This document shows, piece by piece, positions 38,881-48,374 of a stretch of 64,000 nucleotides of DNA. Numbering within the stretch: position 1 is the first letter of the stretch; every line of letters starts with the position of its first letter. The notes under the pieces are model-generated. The model had not been told where the DNA came from and ran no database searches. It worked only from the letters and a program-made list of their open reading frames with translations. Origin of the DNA: Thalassotalea sp. PP2-459 (GTDB lineage: Bacteria > Pseudomonadota > Gammaproteobacteria > Enterobacterales > Alteromonadaceae). The position numbers and the translations under genes were made by a program. The DNA is taken from assembly GCF_001913705.1 (NCBI RefSeq), contig NZ_MKQD01000044.1, positions 1-64,000 on the forward strand. Direction: 5' to 3'.

Positions 38881-39804
38881 CTATTTAACGAGTCCTGCAA
38901 GAAAGTTTAAACTCGGGGCGAAAAACGAAGCCCCTGTTTCTGCTTGTGTATATTTAAGCATATGGTCAAAGTTTCCTTGCCCATCGCCTTCTATCATGCT
39001 TTTTAGCATTAATTCAAAGTGTACTGGTGTATGACAATAAGATACGAACATTAATCCTTTTAATTTCATATCTCCATAAGGCATGCTTTGTCGTAGTATT
39101 TCTAAGCTTTTACCTTCACTGTCTTTTAAATTAGTGCGCTTTATATGAGAAGTCGGTAGTTTATTTTCAGTAGTGTACTCTTCATTATCAATTTTAGTGC
39201 GGGCAATAACATCTTCTTGTTCTTTCACTTTGAGCGTATTCCATAAATTTAAATTATGGCGATAACGTTGAATATGTAAATAACTACCAGCTGCAAACTC
39301 GCTGTCTTGTTCATTTTTAATCAAAGCAACGTCACGTCTAAACCTTCCTTGGGGATTTTCAGTACCATCAACAAAGCCAGTAAGATCTCGTCCATCCAGA
39401 AAACGAAAACCTCTTACTTGTTCTGCTAATTCAACACCACCAGCAAGTAATGAACATACCTTTTCAGCAACAATATGATTTACATCTGCACGATCACTGC
39501 GTAATTCTACATATAGGTCATAATTTATCGCTGGTGCAATACGGTCATCACACTTCAACTCTTCAAATGAACGTAGCATAGTCGGCCTTGCCTGTGGCCA
39601 TAATTCGTCCCAATAATTCGCACCAATAGCAATAACTCCTGTTAAATTCGCTTCTGAGAATCTATCTGCGTAATTATCAAAGAGTGCCGGTAATCTAGCA
39701 AGCGCTTGCTTAATGTGCTCATTTTTATCATCCAGTACATTAAACAATAAATAATAGCCATGAAGGCTAGGCTCTGCACATATACCGAATTGTTCTCTTG
39801 CCAT
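38881..39804 (-). CDS. Dyp-type heme peroxidase
   Basis: A 307-aa peroxidase of the bacterial Dyp (YfeX-like) group. The signature GRDLTGFVDGTENPQGR contains the catalytic Asp of the GxxDG motif. The proximal heme histidine lies in the C-terminal half (THIKRTNLK or VHFELMLKSM region), and an Arg is present in KSLEILRQSMPYG. There is no Tat or Sec signal, so it is cytoplasmic. It oxidises dyes, porphyrins or similar substrates with peroxide. It is a single-gene unit. Confidence 0.93.
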   Translation of the reverse strand: MAREQFGICAEPSLHGYYLLFNVLDDKNEHIKQALARLPALFDNYADRFSEANLTGVIAIGANYWDELWPQARPTMLRSFEELKCDDRIAPAINYDLYVELRSDRADVNHIVAEKVCSLLAGGVELAEQVRGFRFLDGRDLTGFVDGTENPQGRFRRDVALIKNEQDSEFAAGSYLHIQRYRHNLNLWNTLKVKEQEDVIARTKIDNEEYTTENKLPTSHIKRTNLKDSEGKSLEILRQSMPYGDMKLKGLMFVSYCHTPVHFELMLKSMIEGDGQGNFDHMLKYTQAETGASFFAPSLNFLAGLVK

Positions 39805-39876
39805 TGGTTATTTCTCAAAAAAGCTAATGTCTTAATAGTACACAATTTTAACTACTTTTAAGTAAGAGTTACACAT

Positions 39877-39905
39877 AAAAAAGCCAACGTCGTAACGTTG
39901 GCTTC
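39877..39905 (-). terminator. Rho-independent terminator of glnK-amtB
   Basis: On the minus strand AAGCCAACGT, a 4-nt loop, ACGTTGGCTT and a T-run form a strong terminator, about 20 bp after the amtB stop codon. Confidence 0.88.
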
Positions 39906-39925
39906 TCACTCTTGTAAACAGTCGC

Positions 39926-41194
39926 TTAACCGCGAGTAAATTCAGGGTATGCTTCTAAACCACAATCTGATTTATCAACACCTTCATATTCTTCTTCTTC
40001 AGTGACACGAATACCAATAGTCGCTTTTAATGCAAACCATACGATAAAGCTTGTTGCAAATACCCAAATAAAAATAGTTGCTGCACCTATTAATTGACCA
40101 GAAAAACTTGCGCCATCATTTGTTATCGGTACTAATAATAAACCAAGTAAACCAACAACACCATGTACTGAAATCGCACCCACTGGATCATCTATTTTTA
40201 ACTTATCTAAACTAACAATCGATAATACAACAAGAATACCACCTAATGCGCCAAACAATGTTGCTTGTAGCGCTGTTGGGGTAGAAGGTTCAGCAGTAAT
40301 AGCAACCAAACCAGCTAATGCACCATTTAACGCCATGGTTAAATCAGCTTTCTTAAATAAGATTCTTGCTAACACTAGCGCAGCAATCGCACCACCAGCC
40401 GCTGCCGCATTGGTGTTTAAAAAGACCATCGCCACTGAATGAGAATTACCGATATCACCAAGCTTTAACACCGAACCACCGTTAAAACCAAACCACCCCA
40501 TCCATAAAATAAAGGTACCTAATGTTGCCAATGGTAAGTTAGCGCCTGGTATGGCATTTACACGGCCATTGCTGCCATATTTTCCTTTACGCGCACCAAG
40601 TAATAATACACCTGCTAACGCAGCAGCAGCACCAGCCATATGAACAATGCCAGAACCAGCGAAGTCAGAAAAACCTAAGTCACCCAAGTTATATAAGCCA
40701 AATACAGCGTTTCCGCCCCATGTCCAGCTTCCTTCCATCGGATAAATTATCGCGGTTAACACAACAGTAAACAACAAGAAAGACCATAGTTTCATACGCT
40801 CAGCAACAGCGCCTGATACAATAGACATTGCTGTAGCAACAAACACGACTTGGAAGAAAAAGTCAGACGCAGTAGAGTAAATTGCACCACCAGTAAAACC
40901 ATCTTCTCGGCCTGCAAAGTCTTTTAATACAGCATCAGCATCTACGGTTTCAATACCCGATAATAAAAAGCCACCACCATACATAATTTCATAGCCACAG
41001 ACTAAGTACATAATGCAAGAAATAGAGTACAAAGCGACATTTTTTGTGAGAATTTCAGTCGTATTCTTAGCGCGTACCAGGCCAGCTTCCAGCATAGTAA
41101 AACCAGCAGCCATCCACATAACCAAAGCTCCACAAACGAGAAAATAGAATGTGTCCATGGCATATTGAAGGTGAAAAATATTTTGTTCCATCAT
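39926..41194 (-). CDS. amtB: AmtB ammonium channel
   Basis: A 422-aa Amt/Rh channel with eleven helices. Conserved marks are TMLEAGLVRAKNT, the ammonium-site region SWTWGG, FSDFAGSGIVHMAG with the first pore His, and DPVGAISVHGVVGLLG with the second. No cleavable signal is obvious. It imports ammonium when nitrogen is scarce and is blocked by GlnK, encoded just upstream (6-bp gap). Transcription should depend on the sigma54-type promoter before glnK. Confidence 0.96.
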   Translation of the reverse strand: MMEQNIFHLQYAMDTFYFLVCGALVMWMAAGFTMLEAGLVRAKNTTEILTKNVALYSISCIMYLVCGYEIMYGGGFLLSGIETVDADAVLKDFAGREDGFTGGAIYSTASDFFFQVVFVATAMSIVSGAVAERMKLWSFLLFTVVLTAIIYPMEGSWTWGGNAVFGLYNLGDLGFSDFAGSGIVHMAGAAAALAGVLLLGARKGKYGSNGRVNAIPGANLPLATLGTFILWMGWFGFNGGSVLKLGDIGNSHSVAMVFLNTNAAAAGGAIAALVLARILFKKADLTMALNGALAGLVAITAEPSTPTALQATLFGALGGILVVLSIVSLDKLKIDDPVGAISVHGVVGLLGLLLVPITNDGASFSGQLIGAATIFIWVFATSFIVWFALKATIGIRVTEEEEYEGVDKSDCGLEAYPEFTRG

Positions 41195-41200
41195 TAACCC

Positions 41201-41542
<342 letters not shown>

Positions 41543-41572
41543 CTACCCCTAGTTATTGTTTGTAAGTGAATA

Positions 41573-41588
41573 TTCAATCGTTATGCCA
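41573..41588 (-). promoter_or_regulatory. sigma54-like promoter of glnK-amtB
   Basis: On the minus strand TGGCATAACGATTGAA matches the TGGCAC-N5-TTGCA consensus (-24/-12) with two changes, 34 bp before the glnK ATG. Gene content supports nitrogen control. Confidence 0.6.
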
Positions 41589-41650
41589 ATAAAAATAACA
41601 ACTAAATTACAACAACTTATAATGAAATAAACGGTAGAACCACCATTTGA

Positions 41651-41667
41651 TGCACTACATTAGTGCG
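41651..41667. promoter_or_regulatory. NtrC-like binding site
   Basis: TGCACTACATTAGTGCG keeps the outer half-sites of the 17-bp NtrC consensus (TGCAC-N7-GTGCA) with a single mismatch, about 60 bp upstream of the sigma54-like element. A half-site TTGGTGCA lies at 41691-41698. The rest of 41540-41899 holds no gene. Confidence 0.55.
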
Positions 41668-41899
41668 CTAAACAAAGCGTACGTTTTCTTTTGGTGCATC
41701 AAATAAATGAAAGAAATAACGATAAGTAAAGTGTTTTAAGAATTTAGACTGAATTGAAATAGTTAGGGTTTGGGGTAATTATCGCGTTGTACTTATAATT
41801 AAACGATAACAGTCAACGTACTGATTACCCATCTAAAACCAACCCTATGAAGGCTTTAGAAAGGCATCTTTGAAAGTTGTTCTGTACTCGAAAAATGAT

Positions 41900-42745
41900 T
41901 TAATAAATCATGGCTGCGCTAGGTTTTAAAATAGCGAGAATGGCTAATCTCTCCATATCGCAAAAGTTATTCGCCGCGTTTACGTTATCAACTTTTAACA
42001 TCATCTCTTGCATTTTTTCTTCCGTGAGTATCATGGTTTGTTCATGTTGTTGGCACTGATGGTTCATCAACATGATTCGCTTAGCGATAAATAGCAGTTT
42101 AGTTTCCATGGTACAATGTTCGAAGTTTTCCTCGTCTTGAAAGCGTATTGGCTCAATTAAGCTATACGGAAGCTGCCATAATTTTAATAATTCGCCTGTA
42201 CAGTCTGCAAAGGTAAAACCAAATATATCACGCTGTTTTTGCCACGGTAGTTCATTTGAGGCTACCTGCCTTGCTTTTTTTACCTGTTCGGGTGCAAATT
42301 GCTGCATCACTAATTCACCTAAATTATGCATTAGCCCTAAAATGAATAGCCGCTCAGCATTAGGCACTTTTAATTGGAAGCCTAAGTATTTAATAATTAA
42401 CGCGCAATCAACGCTATTTTCCCAAAACGCCTCTAGAAATTCAGGTTCAGCTTTAACCTCTTTAAATGCCTTAGTGGTAAAATACGCAATGACAAGATTA
42501 TACACTTCGGTAATACCAAGCACTAAAACCGCTTTGGAAATTGTATCAATTTTACCGGGGTAATTAAAAAAAGAACTATTGGCTAACTTTAAAATTGTGC
42601 CTGCTAAAGCAGGATCCAATAAAATGACATCCGCTATATCATCTATAGTAGAGGCTTCATCATCAATAAGTTGTTTTATCCTGATAAATGAATCAGATAA
42701 AACGAATACTTCATTGGCTTTTTCAGCGTAATCTAATGCTTCCAT
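41900..42745 (-). CDS. HDOD-domain signalling protein
   Basis: A 281-aa single-domain HDOD protein. It has the expected start (a first helix with SFIRIKQLIDDEASTIDDIA), VILLDPALAGTILKLANSSF, TISKAVLVLGITEVYNLVIA and FILGLMHNLGELVMQQFAPE. These proteins resemble HD phosphohydrolases but lack the metal ligands, and act as regulatory scaffolds in motility, stress or c-di-GMP circuits. A paralogue of almost equal length lies at 50027. It is a single-gene unit; no effector domain is attached. Confidence 0.88.
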   Translation of the reverse strand: MEALDYAEKANEVFVLSDSFIRIKQLIDDEASTIDDIADVILLDPALAGTILKLANSSFFNYPGKIDTISKAVLVLGITEVYNLVIAYFTTKAFKEVKAEPEFLEAFWENSVDCALIIKYLGFQLKVPNAERLFILGLMHNLGELVMQQFAPEQVKKARQVASNELPWQKQRDIFGFTFADCTGELLKLWQLPYSLIEPIRFQDEENFEHCTMETKLLFIAKRIMLMNHQCQQHEQTMILTEEKMQEMMLKVDNVNAANNFCDMERLAILAILKPSAAMIY

Positions 42746-42871
42746 ATTGCTACCTTACGTGGTTAGACCAAATATACGTTGAACACTTTATACTCACAAC
42801 ACATACTCCAGTTGATGTTATATATGGTTACTTTCTTTGATTATAGACGGATTTTTCGTTACTGCAGATTA

Positions 42872-43702
42872 TTATCCTACTTTAGCTTCAACATGGTACG
42901 AGGTAAATTTACGAATATTAATCACCCCAGCATCAAAGATAAGGTACTGTCCTTTTATCCCTTGTAAAATACCACTAACTTCTTGATGTTTATCAAAATT
43001 GAAAGAAGACACTTTAGTTGGATATTGTGTGACAGGAAATGATAAATCTACCACTGAATGTTCCAACTCTTCAATGGCTTCTTCCCCATAATTCAATTGT
43101 AATTCGGCTAATTTATCCCGAATTAACGGTTTTAGCTCTTGCGCGACCTGTTGTAAATCAACATTCTTTGTTTCGCCCTTGAGCATTGCTCGCCAATTTG
43201 TTTTATCAGCGATATGCTGAGCTAGCGCTATCTCAACTAAACCTGACTGAAGACGAGAACTGACCTTAAAAATAGGCAATGCCTGTGTAGCACCTTGATC
43301 AATCCAACGTGTCGGAATTTGTGTTTCACGGGTAATACCCACCTTAACACCAGAAGTATTTGCTAAGTAAACATAATGAGGCATAAAACAATTTCTTTCT
43401 CCCCATTCAGGCTCTCTGCAAGTACCTAAATGAAAATGACAAGTTTCTGGTTTCATAATACACATATCGCATTGTGCTAATTTCTGCATACAAGGAAAAC
43501 AAAAACCTTGAGAGTAGCTTTTTTTCGTTTTTCGGCCACAGTGTTGGCAACTAATATGCTGCTGAAAAGTAAGAGTAAGATGATGACCAATCACATCATT
43601 TAACGGTAAGGCATTATCACCAATGGGTAACTGATAGTTAACATTGCCTTGTTCAGAGAGCTGTGCCGTCATTTTTTTTAACGGGCCTGCGGGTATTTGC
43701 AT
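42872..43702 (-). CDS. DUF2797 protein with zinc-ribbon and GIY-YIG-like segment
   Basis: A 276-aa protein. The N-terminal third holds cysteine clusters CQHCGRKTKKSYSQGFCFPC and CDMCIMKPETCHFHLGTC, likely zinc sites. Next, HYVYLANTSGVKVGITRE and RWIDQGATQALPIF resemble the GIY-YIG/T5orf172 fold. These are marks of the DUF2797 family, whose function is unknown. I prefer the ATG at 43702 with GAAG before it over the TTG at 43714. It is adjacent to a true GIY-YIG gene on the other strand, which may be chance. Confidence 0.85.
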   Translation of the reverse strand: MQIPAGPLKKMTAQLSEQGNVNYQLPIGDNALPLNDVIGHHLTLTFQQHISCQHCGRKTKKSYSQGFCFPCMQKLAQCDMCIMKPETCHFHLGTCREPEWGERNCFMPHYVYLANTSGVKVGITRETQIPTRWIDQGATQALPIFKVSSRLQSGLVEIALAQHIADKTNWRAMLKGETKNVDLQQVAQELKPLIRDKLAELQLNYGEEAIEELEHSVVDLSFPVTQYPTKVSSFNFDKHQEVSGILQGIKGQYLIFDAGVINIRKFTSYHVEAKVG

Positions 43703-43780
43703 ATCAAACTTCAAAATATGTTATTTTGCAGACATGTTAAGTAAAACAACCACGCAATAGCAAGCGAAGATTCATTGATT

Positions 43781-44062
43781 ATGCCCTCAGCAACATGGTT
43801 CGTTTATTTTTTACGCTGCGCAGATAATAGCTTGTATGCCGGAGTCACAACTGATCTAGCACGGCGAGTACACGAACATAACCAAACAGCGAAAGGCGCA
43901 AAATATACACGTGTACGCCGCCCAGTAAGTTTAGCTTATGCAGAGCCTGCAGCACATCGAAAGGAAGCTTGTCAGCGGGAGTACTACCTTCGTAAACTAT
44001 CAAAAAAACAAAAAGAGCAGTTAGTGGCACAATTTACACTTGAAAAAGAGGTACAAGTGTAA
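43781..44062 (+). CDS. GIY-YIG nuclease-superfamily protein (YhbQ type)
   Basis: A 93-aa single-domain GIY-YIG protein. [20 protein letters not shown] contains the two Tyr-bearing strands (here VYF...LYAGVT), RRVHEHN the catalytic Arg, and [20 protein letters not shown] the Glu helix. Family members such as YhbQ are linked to DNA repair, but the role is not settled. The ATG at 43781 is chosen; a TTG at 43775 is in frame. It is a short single-gene unit. Confidence 0.92.
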   Translation: MPSATWFVYFLRCADNSLYAGVTTDLARRVHEHNQTAKGAKYTRVRRPVSLAYAEPAAHRKEACQREYYLRKLSKKQKEQLVAQFTLEKEVQV

Positions 44063-44181
44063 GCTGAAAGCCTTGTTTTTACTGGTCTGCTTAGTTAGTA
44101 GATGCTATTAATCTTTCGATTTTTTAGCAAACTACTGGTAGAATGCGTCGGTTTTTACTTGAAGTACCAGAAGAATAACTT

Positions 44182-44892
44182 ATGTATTTAGAAAATTATT
44201 GCCATATTGATAACGGCAAAATCAGTTTTAGCCGAGAGCAGGCAAGCAACTTTGCCAAAAATATTGCCGATGATTTTAATCCTTTGCATGACATAGAAGC
44301 CAAAAGATTCTGTGTGCCTGGCGATCTATTATTTGCCTTAAACTTAGAAACTTCAGGTTTATCTCAAGAAATGAAATTTACCTTTTCAGGGATGGTTTCA
44401 GACGGTATATCTCTAACCTTTCCTAGTGACATCAATGAAAAAGCAGCAATCGTTGATGATAATGGCAAAGAGTATTTAACCATTGAAGCCAGCGGTGAAT
44501 GCACTAAAGATGCTAAAACAATTGCAGCGTTAACCTCAGCTTATGTTGAATTTTCAGGGCATACTTTTCCGCACATTCTGGTTGAGTTAATGAAGCAAAA
44601 CCAAGTGATGATCAATCCTACTCGTCCAATGGTTATGTATGAAAGTATGACAATACACCTAAACTCATTGTCGTTTAAAAACGTAAAATTGTCTTTAGCA
44701 GACTCAAAGCTTTCATTAGAAGGTAAGCGTGGTGTTGCTGATTTAATTTTTAATTTATACGATGGCGACACTATTATTGGTCATGGCAAAAAACACATGC
44801 TTCTTAGCGGTTTACGCCCTTATGAACAAGACGTGATTGATAACATTGTGCAGTTATATATTGACAAAAAGCAACAGCATATCAAATCTTAA
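44182..44892 (+). CDS. DUF3581 family protein
   Basis: A 236-aa cytoplasmic protein of the DUF3581 family, common in Alteromonadales and Vibrionales. It has ASNFAKNIADDFNPLHDIEA and RFCVPGDLLFALNL, a hot-dog-like dehydratase pattern (DDFNPLHD resembles MaoC-like domains), though activity is unproven. No signal peptide or membrane helix. GAAGAATAACTT precedes the ATG. It is a single-gene unit. Confidence 0.82.
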   Translation: MYLENYCHIDNGKISFSREQASNFAKNIADDFNPLHDIEAKRFCVPGDLLFALNLETSGLSQEMKFTFSGMVSDGISLTFPSDINEKAAIVDDNGKEYLTIEASGECTKDAKTIAALTSAYVEFSGHTFPHILVELMKQNQVMINPTRPMVMYESMTIHLNSLSFKNVKLSLADSKLSLEGKRGVADLIFNLYDGDTIIGHGKKHMLLSGLRPYEQDVIDNIVQLYIDKKQQHIKS

Positions 44893-44927
44893 CACACCAA
44901 ATTAACGCAGAAAATCGCTGCGTTAAT

Positions 44928-45161
44928 TTAACCGCGATACTTACGTTTTAGTAACCAACGATCTATTTCAACGGCGCGTTTACGAAGCCAACGCTGACTT
45001 CGTTTCAACCATTGCTGTGCCCACACATACTTTGTACTTAACATTGCTAAACCAAGTGGAATAAAAATGACAGCTGGGCCCGGCAATAAAATAAACACAA
45101 GACCAATAAGAAGAAATATAAATCCACCAATGATCATCAAAGATGATTGTAATCTTTTCAC
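44928..45161 (-). CDS. Small PGPGW-type membrane protein
   Basis: A 77-aa protein with two hydrophobic stretches around LLPGPAVIFIPLGLAMLSTK and a basic C-terminal tail (WLKRSQRWLRKRAVEIDRWL). The pattern LPGP..IFIPLGLA..STKY is typical of the PGPGW/TIGR02611-like family of inner-membrane proteins of unknown role. The GTG at 45161, preceded by GAGG at 5 nt, is preferred to the upstream start at 45206, which adds an unlikely hydrophobic leader. Confidence 0.75.
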   Translation of the reverse strand: MKRLQSSLMIIGGFIFLLIGLVFILLPGPAVIFIPLGLAMLSTKYVWAQQWLKRSQRWLRKRAVEIDRWLLKRKYRG

Positions 45162-45320
45162 ACAAACCTCATCGAAAAAAATTATAGAGACCTGTTTTAA
45201 TAGCAAAATTCAAACCAAAACCTAAAACGTTGTATTAAAAGTAAAAAATAGAATAACCTCTGTTTTTTATAGCGAGGTTCACGACTATTGTACTCATTTG
45301 ACCAATCATTAACGATTCAA

Positions 45321-45791
45321 TCATTGCTGCTCAAAAAGCAACTGCTGACGTTGCTCATCCTTTAAACACTTTGCAAAGGTAGACAATTTTTTTGGTGATT
45401 TACATATCGCTAACGGTTGATAAAAGTCAAGCCAGGCTTGTTGTTTAGCTCCTTGATATTTTGCTTTTATTCTAACGTTATTAGTCAGTGGTTTGACGGC
45501 AGTTAACGTGATAGGGCTTTTTTGTTTGAACTGACGTTTCAGCCCTTTGTTATCGCCTTTTGCTTTCTTAGTTGCTTTCTTTAAGTTGCCTCGTTTGCAA
45601 TCCCACCATCTGCTATATGCAGCCCGTTCCTGCTTAGCAAGCTTGACTCCCTGCGAAGCACTGTAACCTTGACGCTGTTTTGACTGAATATTATTTAATT
45701 TAGTTTCATATGAGGAGCAATTTTTCTTCGCCTGTAAACCATAGCTAACCATCAAAAGCGTTAATGCCACCACAATACGTATATTGTTCAT
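45321..45791 (-). CDS. Unknown exported basic protein
   Basis: A 156-aa protein with a signal peptide (MNNIRIVVALTLLMVSYGLQ, cut after QA). The mature part is very basic (AYSRWWDCKRGNLKKATKKA, GDNKGLKRQFKQK), with four cysteines that could form two disulfides. No family is recognised. The ATG at 45791 has AAGGGA 8 nt before it; a TTG at 45797 is in frame. It may bind nucleic acid or cell-wall polymers. It is divergent from the exported DNA ligase gene at 45927. Confidence 0.7.
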   Translation of the reverse strand: MNNIRIVVALTLLMVSYGLQAKKNCSSYETKLNNIQSKQRQGYSASQGVKLAKQERAAYSRWWDCKRGNLKKATKKAKGDNKGLKRQFKQKSPITLTAVKPLTNNVRIKAKYQGAKQQAWLDFYQPLAICKSPKKLSTFAKCLKDEQRQQLLFEQQ

Positions 45792-45926
45792 ATGCAATTC
45801 CCTTTGCGTATTTAATTAGCAACGAGTCTAGTACATAAAAACGGCTTTGCTCGCATTTTTATCGTTAGCTTCTATACTTGCCAACAATTTTATTCATCCT
45901 CCCATTACTGAACAAGGACGTTCCAC

Positions 45927-46775
45927 ATGGCCAATCATCTTATAACTTCCTGCTTAGCATTGTTATTATTGTCAGGATTAATAACATTAAAAGCCGCTGA
46001 AATTGATAAGTTACAACACAGCATTACTTACCAAAAACCAGATGATCTTAGCCAGTATTGGGTCAGTGAAAAACTCGACGGTATTCGCGGTAGATGGACA
46101 GGTAAGTCATTAAAAACACGCAACGGTAACCATATTAATGTGCCTTCATGGTTTGTTAAACAATGGCCAAACACCCCACTAGATGGCGAGATTTGGTTAA
46201 ACCATGGAGAGTTTCAAGCGACAATGTCTTGTATCGCGAAACAAGGTACTCAGCATTATTCGTGTTGGCGTCAATTAACTTTTATGCTCTTCGATTTACC
46301 TGAACACTCAGGCACGTTTACCGCACGAATTTCAGCCTTAAAAGCACTTATTCAAGAGGCTAATTCACCTTACCTTCAAATGATCCCTCAAGTAAAAGTC
46401 GCCACTTTTTCAGCATTAGAAAACAAACTTTCTACTGTGATTAACAACCAAGGTGAAGGATTAATGCTGCATCATAAAGATGCCTATTACCAAGTAGGCA
46501 GAACACAGGCACTGATGAAATTAAAACGAAAGCAGGATGCCGAAGCACAAGTGATCGCGCATATAGCTGGCAAAGGTAAGTATACTGGTAAGCTAGGTTC
46601 ATTACAGGTAAAAATGCCCAACGGCTTAACCTTTCGGATTGGATCTGGTTTTAGTGATAAAGAACGACAACAACCACCAGCAATTGGCAGTACAATAACC
46701 TATCAATATATTGGTAAAACCAAGCGAGGTATGCCAAAATTTGCGAGCTTTTTACGCATTCGCCCAGCAGAGTAG
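45927..46775 (+). CDS. Exported ATP-dependent DNA ligase (Lig E type)
   Basis: A 282-aa small ATP-dependent DNA ligase. Motif I is SEKLDGIRGRW with the adenylated Lys49; LDGEIWL (motif III), FMLFDLP (IIIa), GEGLMLHH (IV) and LMKLKRKQDAEAQVI (V) follow. The OB domain (GSLQVKMPNGLTFRIGSGFS) closes the protein. It starts with a signal peptide (LITSCLALLLLSGLITLKAA), so it acts in the periplasm, where Lig E proteins are proposed to aid DNA uptake or extracellular DNA. ATP supply there is an open question. It is 9 bp before the LysE-family gene and may be co-transcribed with it. Confidence 0.92.
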   Translation: MANHLITSCLALLLLSGLITLKAAEIDKLQHSITYQKPDDLSQYWVSEKLDGIRGRWTGKSLKTRNGNHINVPSWFVKQWPNTPLDGEIWLNHGEFQATMSCIAKQGTQHYSCWRQLTFMLFDLPEHSGTFTARISALKALIQEANSPYLQMIPQVKVATFSALENKLSTVINNQGEGLMLHHKDAYYQVGRTQALMKLKRKQDAEAQVIAHIAGKGKYTGKLGSLQVKMPNGLTFRIGSGFSDKERQQPPAIGSTITYQYIGKTKRGMPKFASFLRIRPAE

Positions 46776-46784
46776 GATTTTTCA

Positions 46785-47402
46785 ATGGAATTACATTTGT
46801 GGCTATCATTAGTTGCTATTTGCATTATGGGGGCATTATCGCCTGGTCCTAGCTTGGCTGTGGTGGTAAAAAACACCTTGCACGGTAATGCAATACAAGG
46901 ATATGCCACCGCAATAAGTCACGGTGTAGGCGTTGCGTTATATGCCGCACTTACCACTTTAGGTATTGCAGTACTTATTGTTCAATCACCCATTCTCTTT
47001 CAGATAATACAGTACGCTGGTGCTGCTTTCTTATGTTACTTAGGAATTAAAGCCTTGATGAGTAAGCCTATAAAAGCCAGCGATAATAACGACACAAGTC
47101 AAAGCGCTGACAAAAAAGTAAATGGTTGGCGAGACGGCTTTTTAATTGCATTTTTAAACCCTAAACTTGCGATCTTTTTTCTCGCATTGTTTAGTCAGTT
47201 TGTAAGCCCAGAGGCAACGTTCAATGAAAAAGCTATCATGGTGGCAACAGTAGGCTGTATCGATGCCCTATGGTATATCCTTGTCGCTTTTTTATTTTCC
47301 AGAGGCCCTGTTATCGAAAAACTTAAAAATAACAGCCATATCATTGATAGGATCACCGGCAGTTTTTTAATTTTACTTGCCGCGCGCGTTGTTATTAATT
47401 AA
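46785..47402 (+). CDS. LysE/RhtB-family amino-acid exporter
   Basis: A 205-aa inner-membrane protein with six helices. The signature is near the N-terminus (MGALSPGPSLAVVVKNTLHG), followed by YAGAAFLCYLGIKALMSKP and GFLIAFLNPKLAIFFLALFS. It exports amino acids or related metabolites; which ones cannot be read. It overlaps the convergent methyltransferase gene by 4 bp at its stop codon. Confidence 0.92.
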   Translation: MELHLWLSLVAICIMGALSPGPSLAVVVKNTLHGNAIQGYATAISHGVGVALYAALTTLGIAVLIVQSPILFQIIQYAGAAFLCYLGIKALMSKPIKASDNNDTSQSADKKVNGWRDGFLIAFLNPKLAIFFLALFSQFVSPEATFNEKAIMVATVGCIDALWYILVAFLFSRGPVIEKLKNNSHIIDRITGSFLILLAARVVIN

Positions 47403-48304
47403 AGCGGTAAATACTTAAACTTGAGTGCTTTTAACCCCTTACCAGCAGTCGCTTCTTTGAACACTGCTGGGTTCAATACTTTTTCGATAAATTGACAATC
47501 AGGGCACTCTCTTTTCATTTCTTCAAGTAAAAACTGCTCATCAAGATCTGGCGAGTTTAAACATAGCAATAATTCTGCTTCAGGGCTGAGTAGCTGCGGA
47601 ATACGTGACAGAATTTTTTTATAATCACGCGCGATATTTACACTGCCTTTTTGAAAGGAGGGTGGATCGCAAATCATGAGCTGATAAGGTCCATATTTTT
47701 TTAATCGATTGTATGATTTAAAAATATCAACACCTTCAAAAATCACCTTTGATAAATCATGCTGATTAAGCCGATGATTATCACGCCCTTTAGCCAATGC
47801 TCCTTTCGCCATATCAATGTTTACTACTTTGCTCGCGCCACCTGCTACTGCTGCAACGGAAAAAGCACAGGTATATGCAAACAAATTAAGTACTTTTTTA
47901 CCCTCAGCGTGAGCTTGTACCCATTGACGACCATTCGCCATATCTAGAAACAAGCCAATATTTTGCGATTTACCTAATTGAATGTGATAGTGCAAATCAT
48001 GTTCGGTAACCTCAGTTTCAGAAATGGTTTCACCTAACAAAACTTCAGTGGGTGCTTTTGCAAGGTAGCGCCTTTGTACTTGCACAGAACGGCATAAAGG
48101 CACACGGTTTAATAACATATCTGCCGTTTCGTGTAACCACACATCATCAACAGTTTGATACAAAGTGATCAACACAACAGGCGCTAACCAATCAACGTTC
48201 ACATGCTCAAAATTTTCAAAAGCATGTCCTCGACCATGAAATAAACGTTGGCACTGGCTAAAATCAGCAGCAGTGATATTTTGCTCAACTTCGGTTAAAA
48301 ACAA
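47399..48304 (-). CDS. RlmI-like class I SAM-dependent methyltransferase
   Basis: A 301-aa methyltransferase of the RlmI/YccW-like group. SAM site: VLNLFAYTCAFSVAAVAGGA (motif I) and VNIDMAKGALAKGRDNHRLN; active site MICDPPSFQKGSVN (motif IV); LLCLNSPDLDEQFLLEEMKR follows. The likely target is a base in rRNA, unproven. An N-terminal PUA domain, found in RlmI, is lacking. The reading frame extends to 48337, but that part lies in the terminator of the upstream transporter gene. I prefer the TTG at 48304, preceded by AAGGAAG at 5 nt. Confidence 0.82.
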   Translation of the reverse strand: MFLTEVEQNITAADFSQCQRLFHGRGHAFENFEHVNVDWLAPVVLITLYQTVDDVWLHETADMLLNRVPLCRSVQVQRRYLAKAPTEVLLGETISETEVTEHDLHYHIQLGKSQNIGLFLDMANGRQWVQAHAEGKKVLNLFAYTCAFSVAAVAGGASKVVNIDMAKGALAKGRDNHRLNQHDLSKVIFEGVDIFKSYNRLKKYGPYQLMICDPPSFQKGSVNIARDYKKILSRIPQLLSPEAELLLCLNSPDLDEQFLLEEMKRECPDCQFIEKVLNPAVFKEATAGKGLKALKFKYLPL

Positions 48305-48319
48305 AGTAACTTCCTTAAA

Positions 48320-48354
48320 AAACAAAGGCCGTATCAAATTGATACAGCCTTTTC
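48320..48354 (-). terminator. terminator of the sodium symporter gene
   Basis: On the minus strand AAAGGCTGTATC, a short loop, GATACGGCCTTTG and then TTTTTT form a terminator about 20 bp after the transporter stop, just before the methyltransferase start. Confidence 0.82.
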
Positions 48355-48374
48355 TATTAGACGTTCAAATACGA

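Noticed and set aside
48305-48337. N-terminal extension of the RlmI-like methyltransferase
   Set aside because: It overlaps the transcription terminator of the preceding symporter gene; the TTG at 48304 has a clear AAGGAAG.
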